This document shows, one piece after another, positions 21,500 through 32,934 of a DNA stretch of 64,000 bases (position 1 is its first letter; each line of letters starts with the position of its first letter). Where the stretch lies: contig JASANC010004433.1 in assembly GCA_030248135.1 (NCBI GenBank), forward strand, positions 56,191-120,190, read 5' to 3'. The stretch is from Theristus sp. LFF4_11. Lineage: Eukaryota > Nematoda > Chromadorea > Monhysterida > Xyalidae. Position numbers and translations under genes: made by a program. The notes beneath the pieces were generated by a model, which ran no database searches, was not told where the DNA came from, and worked only from the letters and a program-made list of their open reading frames with translations.

Positions 21500-24400
21500 G
21501 CAACCCCCTCTAGGCACTAGAATGCAAAGTTTTTCAAAATAAACTAAATCATACACCATTCTGACCGCCTTGACGCGCTGATTTCGAAAATCACATTTGT
21601 TTTTTGATTCGAGGTCATTTAGGGCCCAAAAATGGCCAAAAACCGTTTTTCGGGGCCCTTTCAAAAAATAGTGTTTTTTAAGCTTTTTAATGAAGCTACG
21701 ACAAAAATAAAAAAACCATTCGATTCGTCTTGATCTGCTGAACATTTTTTACTAATATACTTTGCCCTAAAAATGCGGTCTAAAAGGCTATTTTTTTAAA
21801 AAAAACTGGTTTTGGTCCCAGTATTTCACGTTTTTTGGTCCTTTAGAACCGTTTTCGGGGCATGGTATAGGGGTGCACCAAAAAGCTTTCCGAAAGAGCT
21901 AGCTTTATGCAAAGTTTCATTTAAAAACAAGGCGCCCCATGTAACTAAAAAATATTTTACTTTTGGTACCCGGATCGCGATTATGGTCAGCACGAAACCG
22001 ACATGCCCCTGAACATGTACCTGCTGCTGTGACCAGGCGTACTGCCAGACAGAACAAACTAGTGCACCTAAAAGCTCACCGCACCAGCTTATTATGTTCT
22101 AGGAATTAGCTGATGAAACAATTATTCAGTGCCACAACAGCAAAGCAATTGTTGCTTTCGATGTGTCAATCTTTTTCTAAAAAACTGATAGTACTGCTAG
22201 TTTTCGGTTTTTTTCAGTGACTCAGAACCGTTTTCGGGGCCTAGTATAGGGGTGCACTGAAAAGCATTCCGCAAGAGCTAGCTTTGTGCAAAGTTTCATT
22301 TAAAAAAAAGGCGCCCCATGTAACTAAAAAATATTTTACTTTTGGTACCCGGATCGCGATTATGGTCAGCACGAAACCGACATGCCCCTGAACATGTACC
22401 TGCTGCTGTGACCAGGCGTACTGCCAGACAGAACAAACTAGTGCACCTAAAAGCTCACCGCACAAGCTTATTATGTTCTAGGAATTAGCTGATGAAACAA
22501 TTATTCAGTGCCACAACAGCAAAGCAATTGTTGCTTTCGATTTGTCAATCTTTTCAACCTTTCAAAAAATAGTGTTTTTTTAGCTTTTTAATGAAGCTAC
22601 GACAAAAATAAAAAACCGTTCGATTCGTCTTGATCTGCTGAACATTTCCTACTAATATACTATGCCCTAAAAATGCGGTCTAAAAGGCTATTTTTTAAAA
22701 AAACTGGTTTTGGTTCCAGTATTTCACGTTTTTTGGTCCTTTAGAACCGTTTTCGGGGCATGGTATAGGGGTGCACCAAAAAGCTTTCCGAAAGAGCTAG
22801 CTTTGTGCAAAGTTTCATTTAAAAAAAGGCGCCCCATGTAACTAAAAAATATTTTACTTTTGGTACCCGGATCGCGATTATGGTCAGCACGAAACCGACA
22901 TGCCCCTGAACATGTACCTGCTGCTGTGACTAGGCGTACTGCCAGACACAACAAACTAGTGCACCTAAAAGCTCAACGCACAAGCTTATTATGTTCTAAG
23001 AATTAGCTGATGAAACAATTATTCAGTGCCACAACAGCAAAGCAATTGTTGCTTTCGATGTGTCAATCTTTTTCTAAAAAACTAATAGTACTGCTAGTTT
23101 TCGGTTTTTTTTTCAGTGACTCAGAACCGTTTTCGGGGCCTAGTATAGGGGTGCACTGAAAAGCATTCCGCAAGAGCTAGCTCAGTGTGAAATTTCATTT
23201 AAAAAAGCGTCCCCCATGTAACTAAAAAGTATTTTACTGTTGGTACCCGGATCGCGATTATGGTCAGCACGAAACCGACATGCCCCTGAACATGTACCTG
23301 CTGCTGTGACCAGGCGTACTGCCAGACAGAACAAACTAATGTATCTAAAAGCCCATGAGACCAGTTAATAATGTTCTAATAATCGGCTGATTAAACCACT
23401 ATTCAGTTGCACAAAACCAGAGCAATATCGTTGCTTTCGCATGTGAGTTTGTCCCAGAAAACTGATAATACTGTCATGCAGTTTTCGATTTTTTTCTGTT
23501 ATTTGAAAACCGTTTTCGGGATACAATATGGGGTTCTGCTGGAAGCCCTCCGAAAAAGCTGTTATCGTGCCAAGTTTGCTTTTTCAATTGGTCGGCCACA
23601 TACATTCTGAAACTGCATTGCGTTCTTTGTACAAGTACCTATGGTATCATCTAGATACATCAATAATTGAATGTGACCCGCCGGGGGAACGCTGCAAGAT
23701 GCTTGTTAAACAAAAAATGTAAAGCACGCAAGATTAGCTACTGTTCAAATTCATTGTGTGCATTTCATTTTTCAAAACCATTTTTACATTAGCTGGCAAT
23801 TTGTTGCCTTGGAAATCGGGCCTTTGTATCAAATTATTGTGTAGTGTTACTTGATGAATTTTCTGGTTAGAACAATTTTTGAGCATACTGTGATAGTATC
23901 GGTGAAAGCAGCAAGGCAGAAGTTCCAATTCAGGCGAGAATCGTGGCACCCTGCGGGTTGCGCCCACGGTGACAACAGCCCCGCGGTTCTAAAGGACACG
24001 TGAAATGGCGGCCGTTTTTCAAAAAATAGCCTTTTAGACCGCATTTTTTAGGGCATAGTATATGGAGGGATGTTCGCGACGCGATCGACGTTTTTATTTT
24101 TGATAATAGCTTCATTAAAAGCTACACTATTTTTTGAAAGGTGGTGACGGCACATTGCTTTGTGTGGGCGCGGAATGACTGATAAATCTAGTGTGATAAT
24201 TGTGGGCCCAAATTGTGACTTCTTATTCTAAACGGACGCACGGGGACGTGTGCGTGCGGGCAACGCGGGGAAAGTAAAATATTTTTAGTATGGGGCCCTT
24301 TAATGAAAACTTTTGAAAAACTGCTCTGGGCTTTTAGGCCCCTAACAGGCCCCGACGGTTTGGCCTGAACCGACTGCAACTACGTTTTTAGAGATGCGGC

Positions 24401-24870
24401 ACATTGCTTTGGTGGGCTGATAATTATGACGCTCCTAGTAATAGTGTGGGGTTAGGTGCTAGTTTGTCTGTGGGAGCTGGGGGCATATGTTGGGGTGGGT
24501 CGGGCCATAACGCGACCGATTTAAAGTAAAATATTTTTAGACGGGGGCGCTTGTTTTTTCTAAATGAAACTTTGAAGCTAGCTCTTGGAAGCTTTTTGGG
24601 CCCCCTACGACCCGCGGTTCTAGGGACGTGAAAATGGGCCAACCAGTTTTTAAAAAAATAGCCTTTTAGACCGCATTTTTAGGGCGTATATTAGTAAAAA
24701 TGTTGCGCCGCGATGGTTTTTTTATTTTTGTCGTAGCTTTATTAAAAAGCTTAACCTATTTTTTTGGGGCGACGGTTTGGCCATTTTTGGGCCCTAATGC
24801 CTTGAATCGTGATTTTGGGGCGTGCGGTCTGATGTACGTTTGTGGGGTTTGCATTCTAGTGCTAGGGGGG
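21500..24870. mobile_element. Large foldback element of repeated units with diverged inverted arms
   Basis: Left arm (21505-23460) consists of two direct repeats of about 900 bp (starting near 21659 and 22558), each with two sub-repeats that begin near TTAGAACCGTTTTCGGGG. This gives four copies, at about 21843, 22225, 22740 and 23125, each followed by GGTACCCGGATCGCGATTAT. The right arm (about 23930-24870) is an inverted, much more diverged and deleted version: read inward from 24870 it gives CTAGCACTAGAATGCAAA, then the same blocks in the same order. No protein is encoded. Outer boundaries are approximate and no target duplication was found. Confidence 0.7.
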
Positions 24871-25012
24871 GGGGAGGACGGTATTCTGCGAGTCTTCGAG
24901 GCCTCGATCACATGCTCATGCTCATGATCCACTAGCGCACGTGCACACGCTCCGACCCCAACAAGAACTTGTTCAAAACGCAATTGTTCAGACATCTTCC
25001 TTCTTGAAAAGG

Positions 25013-25095
25013 CTTGGCTTAGGTTAGGATTCGCCATTCGGTTAGGATTATGTTAGGCTTAGAATTAGGCTTTAGGATTAGGATTCAGAACTAGG
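25013..25095 (+). repeat. Degenerate TTAGGC-like interstitial telomeric repeat
   Basis: A patch of imperfect 6-7-bp units: GGCTTAGGTTAGGATTC, GGTTAGGATTATGTTAGGC, TTAGAATTAGGCTTTAGGAT. TTAGGC is the usual nematode telomere unit. The patch adjoins the right end of the foldback element at 21.5-24.9 kb. Confidence 0.45.
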
Positions 25096-25229
25096 TCAGT
25101 TTTAGCAATGTCCGACAACGAGTGTGTCGGTTTTTAGAAAAGAAGGGCAACCGTAAATTTAGCAGTAGCACAACTTTAATTTTTTGAAATTAAAAATTTT
25201 TTTAACAAAAATGACGATTTTTGTTTTTT

Positions 25230-25370
25230 TATTTTTTTACGGGTGGCGGAGAACTGAGGGAAGGAAGGAGGACTGAGGTGAGGCCCGGAGGACTGGTCAC
25301 AGTTCACACGCGCGGGCGGAGAACTGAGGGAAGGACTGAGGCCCCGGAGAACTTTTTTACAACCCTAATT
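25230..25370. repeat. GGAGAACTG-rich repeat within a TAGGGTTGTT-family right end
   Basis: Repeats of GGCGGAGAACTGAGGGAAGG and GGAGGACTGGTCACAGTTC interrupt the right terminus of a TAGGGTTGTT-family fragment, whose final ACAACCCTA lies at about 25356-25364. A related GGAGAACTGGTCACC repeat occurs at 54553-54590 and, inverted, at 55220-55365. Confidence 0.5.
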
Positions 25371-25687
25371 GGTGGTCACGTGCATGCATGCTGCCTGTGC
25401 AAGGCAAACTCCGCTCCTACAGCAGTTTCTGCACAGAAAGCACGCATCACGTGATCACCAACGACGACGCTGATTTCCTATAATTTGGAGCTCGACTCGA
25501 CTTTGACTGTAGACAGGATTTTTGGTTGAGTGAGGTTTTGACTTGACACGGAAAATTAGTAGTTTCAAGAAATTTTCAACTCATAGATTTCAATAAGGGC
25601 TGACTAGAATCCATAATCTTGCACATCTTTGATCATATTCGTGATTGAATTGAAGTTGCGCATGACAGATCCAGCCGGAGAGACCAT

Positions 25688-26753
25688 TTAAAATTTAATG
25701 GGTTCTTCTGATTTTGTCTGCCTTCTTTTCTTGATGAAAGCAGTAGATTTTGATCGCCGTCTTGCTTTTGGTCTTCCTTTTGAATTTTCACTTTTCTCAC
25801 GTCGTTTCATTTTCTCGATGGTTGCCATTTGTGCGCGTTCATTGCTGCGCTTTTCGCTCAATTTGCCTGTGAATAGATTATTTGCATATTGGACTTCCTG
25901 AAAATCTGGCATCAAATGGTAATCTGAAAATCAAAAACACTAGTAAAGTAAACTGGTTTGATGTTTACATAAATTCCCAGCCAACCCAATCGTGCATAAA
26001 CCGCTCAGACTCAAAGCCTCCAAGCGCAACACGACCAAACTTTCAAACTTACGAGCGGCGTCTGCTGCTGCCTCGCTTCCCAGCACAACTTCGTCCATTT
26101 CGGCAGCGCTCATGCCGCAGCGCAGAAACCACAACCTGACTGCTTCCTCAGGCGCTTTTGGACAGTGCTCTTTTGTGTACGACGCCGGAATCCACATTTT
26201 CTGCAAGGCGTCACTCTCGTAAAGGCAATTAGTTATCAGATCAGTGGATTTTTATTGCGACCACGTTCTTCGACACCTTTTCGGCCGGTTGTCCGGCAGC
26301 AGCAGTCGGCACAGGTTTCGGTGGCTGCGGTTCGTGGCGCAACGAAATGGACGCGCTGAAACTGCTGCTGCTGCTGCTGTCCGTAGATGGTGTCGACGAC
26401 GGTGCTGCCGTTGCGGGCTTTTCGACGGCTACTAAGCCTTGTCCGGCGTTGGTGAGCTGGCCGCCTGAATGTTGTATGAAAGCAGAGCAGTACCAGAAAA
26501 AAAGTGGAGTGGATAGCGTTTGTTTGTCAGAGCACCAACGTTGCGTCGCTGCGGCAATGTCCGTCTTCGATCGTTGTTTCTTCGCTGACGCGGATTTGGC
26601 TTTTTGTTGAGGCTTGCTGGCGGCTGCGCTGGCACTTTTCTTCTGCGCCTCTTCCGCTGTGCGACGGCGATTTTTCACTTTCTGGCGAATGTATAGAAAC
26701 AAAAGTGAGATGAATGCTGTTGCACCGGCGATCAACCACGCCAGTAATGCCAT
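25688..26753 (-). CDS. Unrecognised membrane-anchored basic protein
   Basis: Four exons in continuous phase: 26753-26540, 26464-26262, 26200-26053 and 25923-25688, giving about 266 residues. The N-terminus MALLAWLIAGATAFISLLFL is a single hydrophobic anchor followed by a lysine/arginine- and alanine-rich segment, then a low-complexity Ser/Thr/Pro-rich stretch, a conserved-looking segment (KMWIPASYTKEHCPKAPEEA, LWFLRCGMSAAEMDEVV) and a strongly basic C-terminus (KGRPKARRRSKSTAFIKKRR). This layout fits an ER or nuclear-envelope protein with a cytosolic tail, but I do not recognise the family. The donors at 26540 and 26262 are weak and could shift by a few bases. It is divergent from rpS16, 521 bp away. 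Confidence 0.6.
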
Positions 26754-27274
26754 CTTTGGGGGTGATCACGATGATTATCAGTTGCTGCTTCTTTGCTGGT
26801 TGCTGCTAGTGTAGAAAAGCAAAATGAACCTCGACAACTATTCTAAATTGATAAATACTGAATTTTTTGGCTTAATTCCATGACACGTAGCAAGTACAAC
26901 TTGCAAAATAAACAGTTGTTTTTGGTGTCTGACGTTATCGTGGGAAGATTCTTAGCTAGCACGACTTGAGTTGCTGGCAGTTGACAACACCGAAGGCGAA
27001 AACAAATTTCAAGGAACGAAACGAGGGTGTTGTCGACAAAAGAGGTCCATTTATTTGGCCCCCCCCCCCACCAACGCCCATCCCCATGTGTGGCGTTCTT
27101 ATGTCAGCTAAATCTGGACTTTTTATTTTTGCCTGGTCTTTCAAACATGTGTGCATTTTCAGAAGAAAAAAGACAATATTATCATTTTTCATTTATAAAA
27201 CTCATGGAACAAAACCAATTGAAACTTTCTTGTTACAGTACAGTGACTTCTGATTGCCGAATTCAAAAATTGAA
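26754..27274. promoter_or_regulatory. Shared intergenic region between two divergent genes
   Basis: 521 bp separate the minus-strand membrane protein from plus-strand rpS16, so both promoters must lie here. No TATA box is obvious. A C-run near 27060 preceded by CACCGAAGGCGAAAACAAAT (26989-27008) looks like a degraded end of the CAGTACCGAAG MITE family. Confidence 0.4.
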
Positions 27275-28568
27275 ATGGCAGAGCGGAAGGCGCCACCTCG
27301 ATCGGTGCAAGTGTTTGGACGAAAAGTAAGTTTGATGTGTGTGTCTTTCTCAGCGTTACAATCTGTGTTGAACACATTTAACATTTCGAAATACTAATAT
27401 ATTTTCAAAAACTTGTCAGAAAACTGCGACGGCCGTCGCGTACTGCAAGAATGGGCATGGACTGATCAAGGTGAATGGAAGGCCGCTTGAACATCTGCAG
27501 CCGGAAATTCTCCGCGTGAAACTGCAGGTACTCTTTTTGATTTGAGGGTTTTTTGTTTGGTTATTGAAACGGTGAACAAAGAATGCCAAGTTAACCATTC
27601 AGCTTTTTGTGCACCCATTCTGACAGGCTTGTCGTAGCGTTGATTGCAAGTTCAGTTTTCCATTTCTTCAAAACTGCGGAAATCAAAATAGCATGAAATT
27701 GATCGGTCGACACAAAAAAGTGAAGCAAACAAGCGAACACTGACAGGAGCCGCTGCTTGTTGTTGGCAAGGAGCGTTACGGCAACGTCGACATCCGCGTC
27801 CGTGTCAAGGGCGGCGGCCACGTGGCGCAGATTTACGCGACGCGACAGGCGATCGCAAAGGCGCTCGTTGCATACTACCAGAAATGTGCGTTCGTCGCTT
27901 CGATTGTTCGGCTCAGTCACTGTTGTTTTTGCACGTGCACTCAGAGAAAATGCGTTGTTGTTTGACTCACTACAATCTAAAACTGTGAGATCGCGTATTA
28001 TTCGCAACATTCGGGCTTGGTCAGATGCCGGTGACTTTATGATAGTCAGGAAAGTTTATTATTGCGTTAACTGCGTTTCGATTTTAATTATTATTGCAAC
28101 GTCAATCTTGACGGTAACAACCGAGGTTTCGAGCAAAACCGCTACGAGACGGAAACCGAGTACACCAAATGGTTCGGTGCTCGAAACGTTCGCAGCTGAC
28201 GTTTGACATTGACACGATTCACGTTGGCATTTGAATTTGTCTTCAAGCGCGTTTGTTGTTCTCTCTTCGTTTTTCTCCGAAAAATGAAGCAGTGGACTGT
28301 GAGAAACGACAATGCTGTGTCTGCGTGCGAGTGTCTGTATCTCGCGAAACAAAATAAACTGAATTGATTGCTTCTTTTGTTCAACGATTTTTTCGGCAAA
28401 TTCTCTGCTTTTCCAATTGTAGATGTGGACGAGCAGGAAAAGAAGGAGCTGAAGGAGGCGTTTGTCTCGTACGATCGCTCGTTGCTTGTCGCCGATCCGC
28501 GTCGTTGCGAGAGTAAAAAGTTCGGGGGACCGGGCGCGCGCTCACGCTACCAGAAATCCTACCGATAA
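27275..28568 (+). CDS. rps-16: 40S ribosomal protein S16 (uS9)
   Basis: Component of the small ribosomal subunit near the decoding region. Four exons, 27275-27325, 27420-27527, 27747-27885 and 28423-28568, encode 147 residues, one more than human S16. All introns are GT-AG, with phases 0, 0 and 1. Family hallmarks are intact: [48 protein letters not shown] and the C-terminal [20 protein letters not shown] that ends in KSYR, the tail that enters the P site in bacterial S9. The start is the only ATG in frame and gives [14 protein letters not shown]. No other gene overlaps it. Introns 2 and 3 contain no snoRNA that I can recognise. Confidence 0.98.
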
Positions 28569-28839
28569 ATTTGTTGTTGCTGTTTGTTGGTTGTTTTCAG
28601 ATTCAAACATTGATCATGGTTTAGGTGAATTATCGCTCGTTTTTGGAGAGTATAAGAAGTGTTGAGTTGTTTCAAATCTCTTGTTGTTTGCGTGTTGAGA
28701 CTGAATAAGACGATAAATTGCGAACTTGCAATACTTCATGATCGGCATTCAGTGTGACAGTGATCCACCGTTTTTTTCAAATAGATACCGAAACGAATAC
28801 TATTCAATATTTTACTTTCTTTATCCAAAAAATCACAAA

Positions 28840-30559
28840 TCACGCCGCCGAGTAATGCCTGATCCAAGCGGCCACAAACATCGCGAATGCCATCGGCAGC
28901 AACACGGCCGCGCATCGATCCATTCGCTCACCGAATGTGCGTCGGCGTTGCCAGTAACTGTGGTGCGTTGGTGAGCAGCTCAACAACATTGGTGTTGATT
29001 GGTGATGGTGATCGACAGTGGTGCACGGTTGCACGCGTGTGCACAGTGACAGCCAGAGCACGTGCAGCACGCCTGGAAACAACAACGCTGCTTGGGGTGG
29101 GAAAGAGCTGTGTGCGCAACTACGTAGGTGATTGTAGGCTGTCGTGGCAGTGAACACAAGAATATGCTGAGTGATCATTGATGCCCGATGTTGACGTGGG
29201 GCGTCTCAGTGAGTCACCAATCAACCTGCAGCACATCGAATACAGCCAGTTCGCTTCGCAAGGCCCATCAGCTCGTTCCATTGAGTTTGACTTGACAACA
29301 AACAAACGAAAGCGCACCTGAGCTGGCCGGTGTGAAACACGGTGCTCTGTGACGTTGGGCGGCCGTGTCAAACGCAGAGCCAACGGCCAGCAGCACCAGT
29401 GCAACAAACGAGAACAGCAAGCACCCGATGAACCACACGTCCAACGCGCGGATGTCGCCCGTGTGCAAGTAATCTGGTCATAACCATTGTTTCGGTTGCT
29501 AACGCTCCCACCCAAGTGTACATCACACGCAATCAGTTGGTTGGCTGTTTTGTTTTGGACTCTCACTGATTGGACGAATTCAGCTCGATGCGCCCACTCA
29601 GATTGCGTGTGATTTCCAGTTTGATGTTTGCATTTGATTGTTCGTCGCAAGCGACCTGTGTCATCCACGCGGATTGGATTGGACTTTTGCGAATGCCGTG
29701 TTCACTCGCTTGTCCAAATGGTCTTTGTTGACGTGCGAACGTGACGTGCAACGGTGCAACTGACCAGTGCTCATGATGTTGCCGACACAGAACGTCAGCT
29801 GCGACAGCGACATGACGCCCAGGGTCGCGCGTGCCTTCACGTTGTGCGTCTCAAACACGAATCCACCCCATGAGATCACTGTCGCCAACGCCGTCGGCAG
29901 GAATGCCTGCGTTGCGTTCGCTTGTCACTTTTTCGTCAAAATGCACACTTCACTGAAATTACAGTGCTAAGCTGAGATTATGCGGACAAGAACTGGAAAC
30001 TGCGAACATTCAGCAAATAATGGCCGATTGCCCGGTTGAACGTGAACGTGACGACGAGTTGATGCCAACTGCCGGCCGAGTACTGAAATTTCATGTTTTT
30101 TTTCATTCGTTTCAAAAGAACGGCGAACTTTCATTTCCACAATAACAAGATTTTAGTGCCGAAAGGTGTGTTCCATTTGAGAATGTCGGAACACGACCAG
30201 AAAGAAACAAGGTCGAAGGGCAGAAAAAGTCTGATATCGTACAGAAAAATCCAAAACTGCGCAATGAAGTCAGTATGATAGTTTAATTCCGGCCGTGCCA
30301 CATACTACAAAACAGTGCAGTGCTGCGCGTGCGTGCCTGTGTGGTTCGTGTGACGGTGCTGACGTCGAGCAGTCGCATGTCCGGTATTCTGTACTCGTCC
30401 CTGCTTCGTATCAGCGTCACCGGCGCAGACGGCAACCAGCGCAGCGTGATGTCGGCCGTGTTGTAGAAGTACGACTCAAAGATCAACTCGCAACGCCACG
30501 CGTCAAACGGGAACCGACTCTGGTCACGGTCGCACGCGATCGCAATCGGAAAAAAAGGG
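28840..30559 (-). CDS. Cys-loop ligand-gated ion channel, Cys-loop and membrane exons (3' half)
   Basis: Exons about 30559-30337, 30082-30008, 29906-29765, 29473-29318 and 28957-28840. The first encodes the Cys-loop (ACDRDQSRFPFDAWRC, with the signature FPFD and 13 residues between the cysteines) and FESYFYNTADITLRW. Next comes YSAGSWHQLVVTFTFNRAIG leading into TM1 (PTALATVISWGGF), the TM1-TM2 linker NVKARATLG, TM2, TM3 (ALDVWFIGCLLFSFVALVLL) and TM4 (RCAAVLLPMAFAMFVAAWIR) before TGA at 28840. A KAR linker with no glutamate resembles the PAR of anion-selective members, so chloride conductance is possible but not shown. The splice joining TM3 to the TM4 exon, and any cytoplasmic-loop exon between 29318 and 28957, are unresolved. 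The ligand-binding N-terminal exons are not adjacent; they match those at 42730-45855, probably the same gene. Confidence 0.85.
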
Positions 30560-30947
30560 CTGGTGTGCGTTTGGGCGTGTCACTCAGATGCGGCTGCACT
30601 TGGAACAATGAACTGTAGAAACAGCGTTACATCACGAAAATGATGGCGCTAGCCAATGGTCGCACTCACGTTCACTTTCACTGGTTTTCGCAGTACACTG
30701 AGAACGCTCTCAACAAACTTGTGCTGTCCGAGACTTTTATTTTGGGTCCCGATCATCAATGTGCGCAGGACGCGGGAACTCAAAATTAGCAAATTGATCC
30801 GAGTCCCCTAAATTTGGTCGAGTCACTTTGGCGATTTTGAATTGCCACATATATGTTCGTTGAGAAGGCTTTTCAATGTATGTCGTTCAAACGCGAATTG
30901 ACCAATCAATACCTCACATCAACAAACTTTGATTGCCCATCGTACTA
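30560..30947. other. Part of the large channel intron, nothing recognised
   Basis: No open frame or RNA gene that I can support. The stretch ends at the TA flanking the MITE at 30948. Confidence 0.4.
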
Positions 30948-31212
30948 CGGTATGGCCGATTAAACATGGCAGCTTTTTTCAGGGTTCAAGGAGCGCGCGA
31001 ATTTTGAATGTCAGAAAAAAGACGTTCAGAAACCAAATTGTGTCCCAATTTTGACGCGTTTTTTTAAACTAACGGATTATCCGCGCTGTTCTGTTCATTC
31101 TTTTTCCGTTGCACACATGACTGGGAATTATGTTGGCATTTTTGAAAAAGACAACTCCTAGTCTGCGACTGATCCTGCCTTGATGGACTGCCTCATTTAT
31201 TCGGCCATACTG
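30948..31212. mobile_element. 265-bp MITE with CGGTATGGCCGA termini, TA target duplication
   Basis: Flanked by TA (30946-30947 and 31213-31214). Left end CGGTATGGCCGATTAAAC; right end read inward CAGTATGGCCGAATAAAT. The interior includes a short poly-T segment and no coding capacity. A second, inverted copy lies at 31732-31999. Confidence 0.75.
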
Positions 31213-31731
31213 TATGTATTAATACGTTAATGGGTGAAATACAGCCCAGCCTGACTGCCTGTGTTCTCTTCGTGACACCCAATTTGAATTATCGAAAAAC
31301 TGATATTGCCACAAATGTCCAGTACAGGTCAATCGAAGCATGCTATTCAACACTGACAGTCCATAAATGTGACCACCGCACCACACTTTGGAAATGCTGA
31401 AAACGCACATCCATATTTCGAGCAGCTGTCTTTCTGTTCAGTGTCAGGCACACTGAACTGTAAACAAAATGGGCGAGGAGGCGCACTGCATGATGGATGA
31501 GTGAGTTTGTGGCTGAACTGAACGAGCAACCATGCGCGTGTGTCTGGACTGCCGTCCAGAATCATTTCATTGTGGCACAAAAGGAAAATCACATGAGCCT
31601 ACATAACCAAGTATTGTAGCTATTTGCACCATTACAGAAATAACCTTTACCATTTCTTATGTTCATTGTGTCTGTCCGACTTATCTTAGTCACACGCCCG
31701 CCGCATGACCGTTCTATTTTGTTGATACTTG

Positions 31732-31999
31732 CAGTACGGCCGAATAAATGAGGCAGTCCATGAAGGCGGGATCAGTCGCAGACTAGGAGTTGTCTTTTTC
31801 AAAAATGCCAACATAATTCCCAATCATGTGTGTAAGGGAGAAAGAATGAACAGAACAGCGCGGATAATCAATTTAGTTTAAAAAAACGCGTCAAATTTGG
31901 CACACAATGTGGTTTCTGAACGTTTTTTTTTTCTTTCGTTCAAATTTCGCGCGCTCCTTGAATCCTGAAAAAAGCTGCCATGTTTAATCGGCCATACCG
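31732..31999. mobile_element. Inverted second copy of the CGGTATGGCCGA MITE
   Basis: Reverse complement of 30948-31212 with only scattered differences, for example CAGTACGGCCGA against CAGTATGGCCGA. TA follows the right end (32000-32001), but the left flank reads TG rather than TA. The 519 bp between the copies is unique. The pair would form a stem of about 265 bp, so a single foldback origin is also possible. Confidence 0.7.
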
Positions 32000-32001
32000 T
32001 A

Positions 32002-32934
32002 TTCAATCTTACATTTTTCATAAGTCAGACGTTTCTATCAGTTTGGTCACTTAGCCACTTCACTATATTTTTCACCATTCGTCTTTACGTCGTTTTTGTC
32101 AGTTCACTTTGCACCAAGTCTAACCATCGTTCTGTTGTTTGCAATAAAAGCAACCAAGAAGAACTACAGCGTGAACATCGAAGCAGTGCAGGTGCCAGAT
32201 CAATCATGGTGATAAAGCTGCAACACGAATTAAAGGGTGCTCCATGTGCATCATCCGTGAGCTGATTTGCTATCCAACATACAGGGTGGGCCAGAAAAAG
32301 CAACATAATTGCAAGTTGCTCATTCTGAGCAAAAAATTTAGTGCAAGAGATGAGTGTTTCCTTGTGTGCAGCAGTGGCTCCTGTCAAACGATAAAGAACA
32401 ATGAGATCAGAAAGTTTTTGCTTGCCATTTGGATAATCACATTTGGATAATTTGGACGTCACAGCACAAAGCAGAACTGTATCAAAAAAGGACTACACTG
32501 TTTTAAAAAGTCATGGACGTGTAGACTGTGTTTGATAATAGAGAACAGGAAATGAAGAAAGATAAACAAAACATATTCTGCGCTTTAGCATGTGAAAATC
32601 GCAGTTTTTTCAGCTGCTGCTTGGCATAGATGCAGTTGAAACTTGATACTGAGTACCGGCAATGTACCTGGAGAGCGTGACTGAAGCAAGACAGTCTTTA
32701 TACAGCAGCGGATACGGCAAACTTTTAACAGCGAAAAAATCTCTGCATTGCGACAAAAGCGTATCCGTGTTCTAAATCTTTTTTTTAAACTTTAAAAAGT
32801 AAAACTTCACGAACTTGTAGAGACGTTACATTACGAAACTACGTAGCAACAAGCTGTGCCGCGTTTGCTGGAGTGGCAATCTCTCTAAATGCGTACATTG
32901 ATGAATCGACCTGCTTTTCACATTACAGTCACTT
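32002..32934. other. Intronic/intergenic stretch with a solo mariner-like end
   Basis: At 32282 the sequence CAGGGTGGGCCAGAAAAAG, preceded by TA, matches the terminus of the MITE at 54691-55099, but I find no opposite end nearby. Nothing else is recognised. Confidence 0.35.

Noticed and set aside
27757..28206. A 149-codon open frame overlapping the third exon and intron of rpS16
   Set aside because: It uses a shifted frame of the rpS16 exon and runs into its intron.
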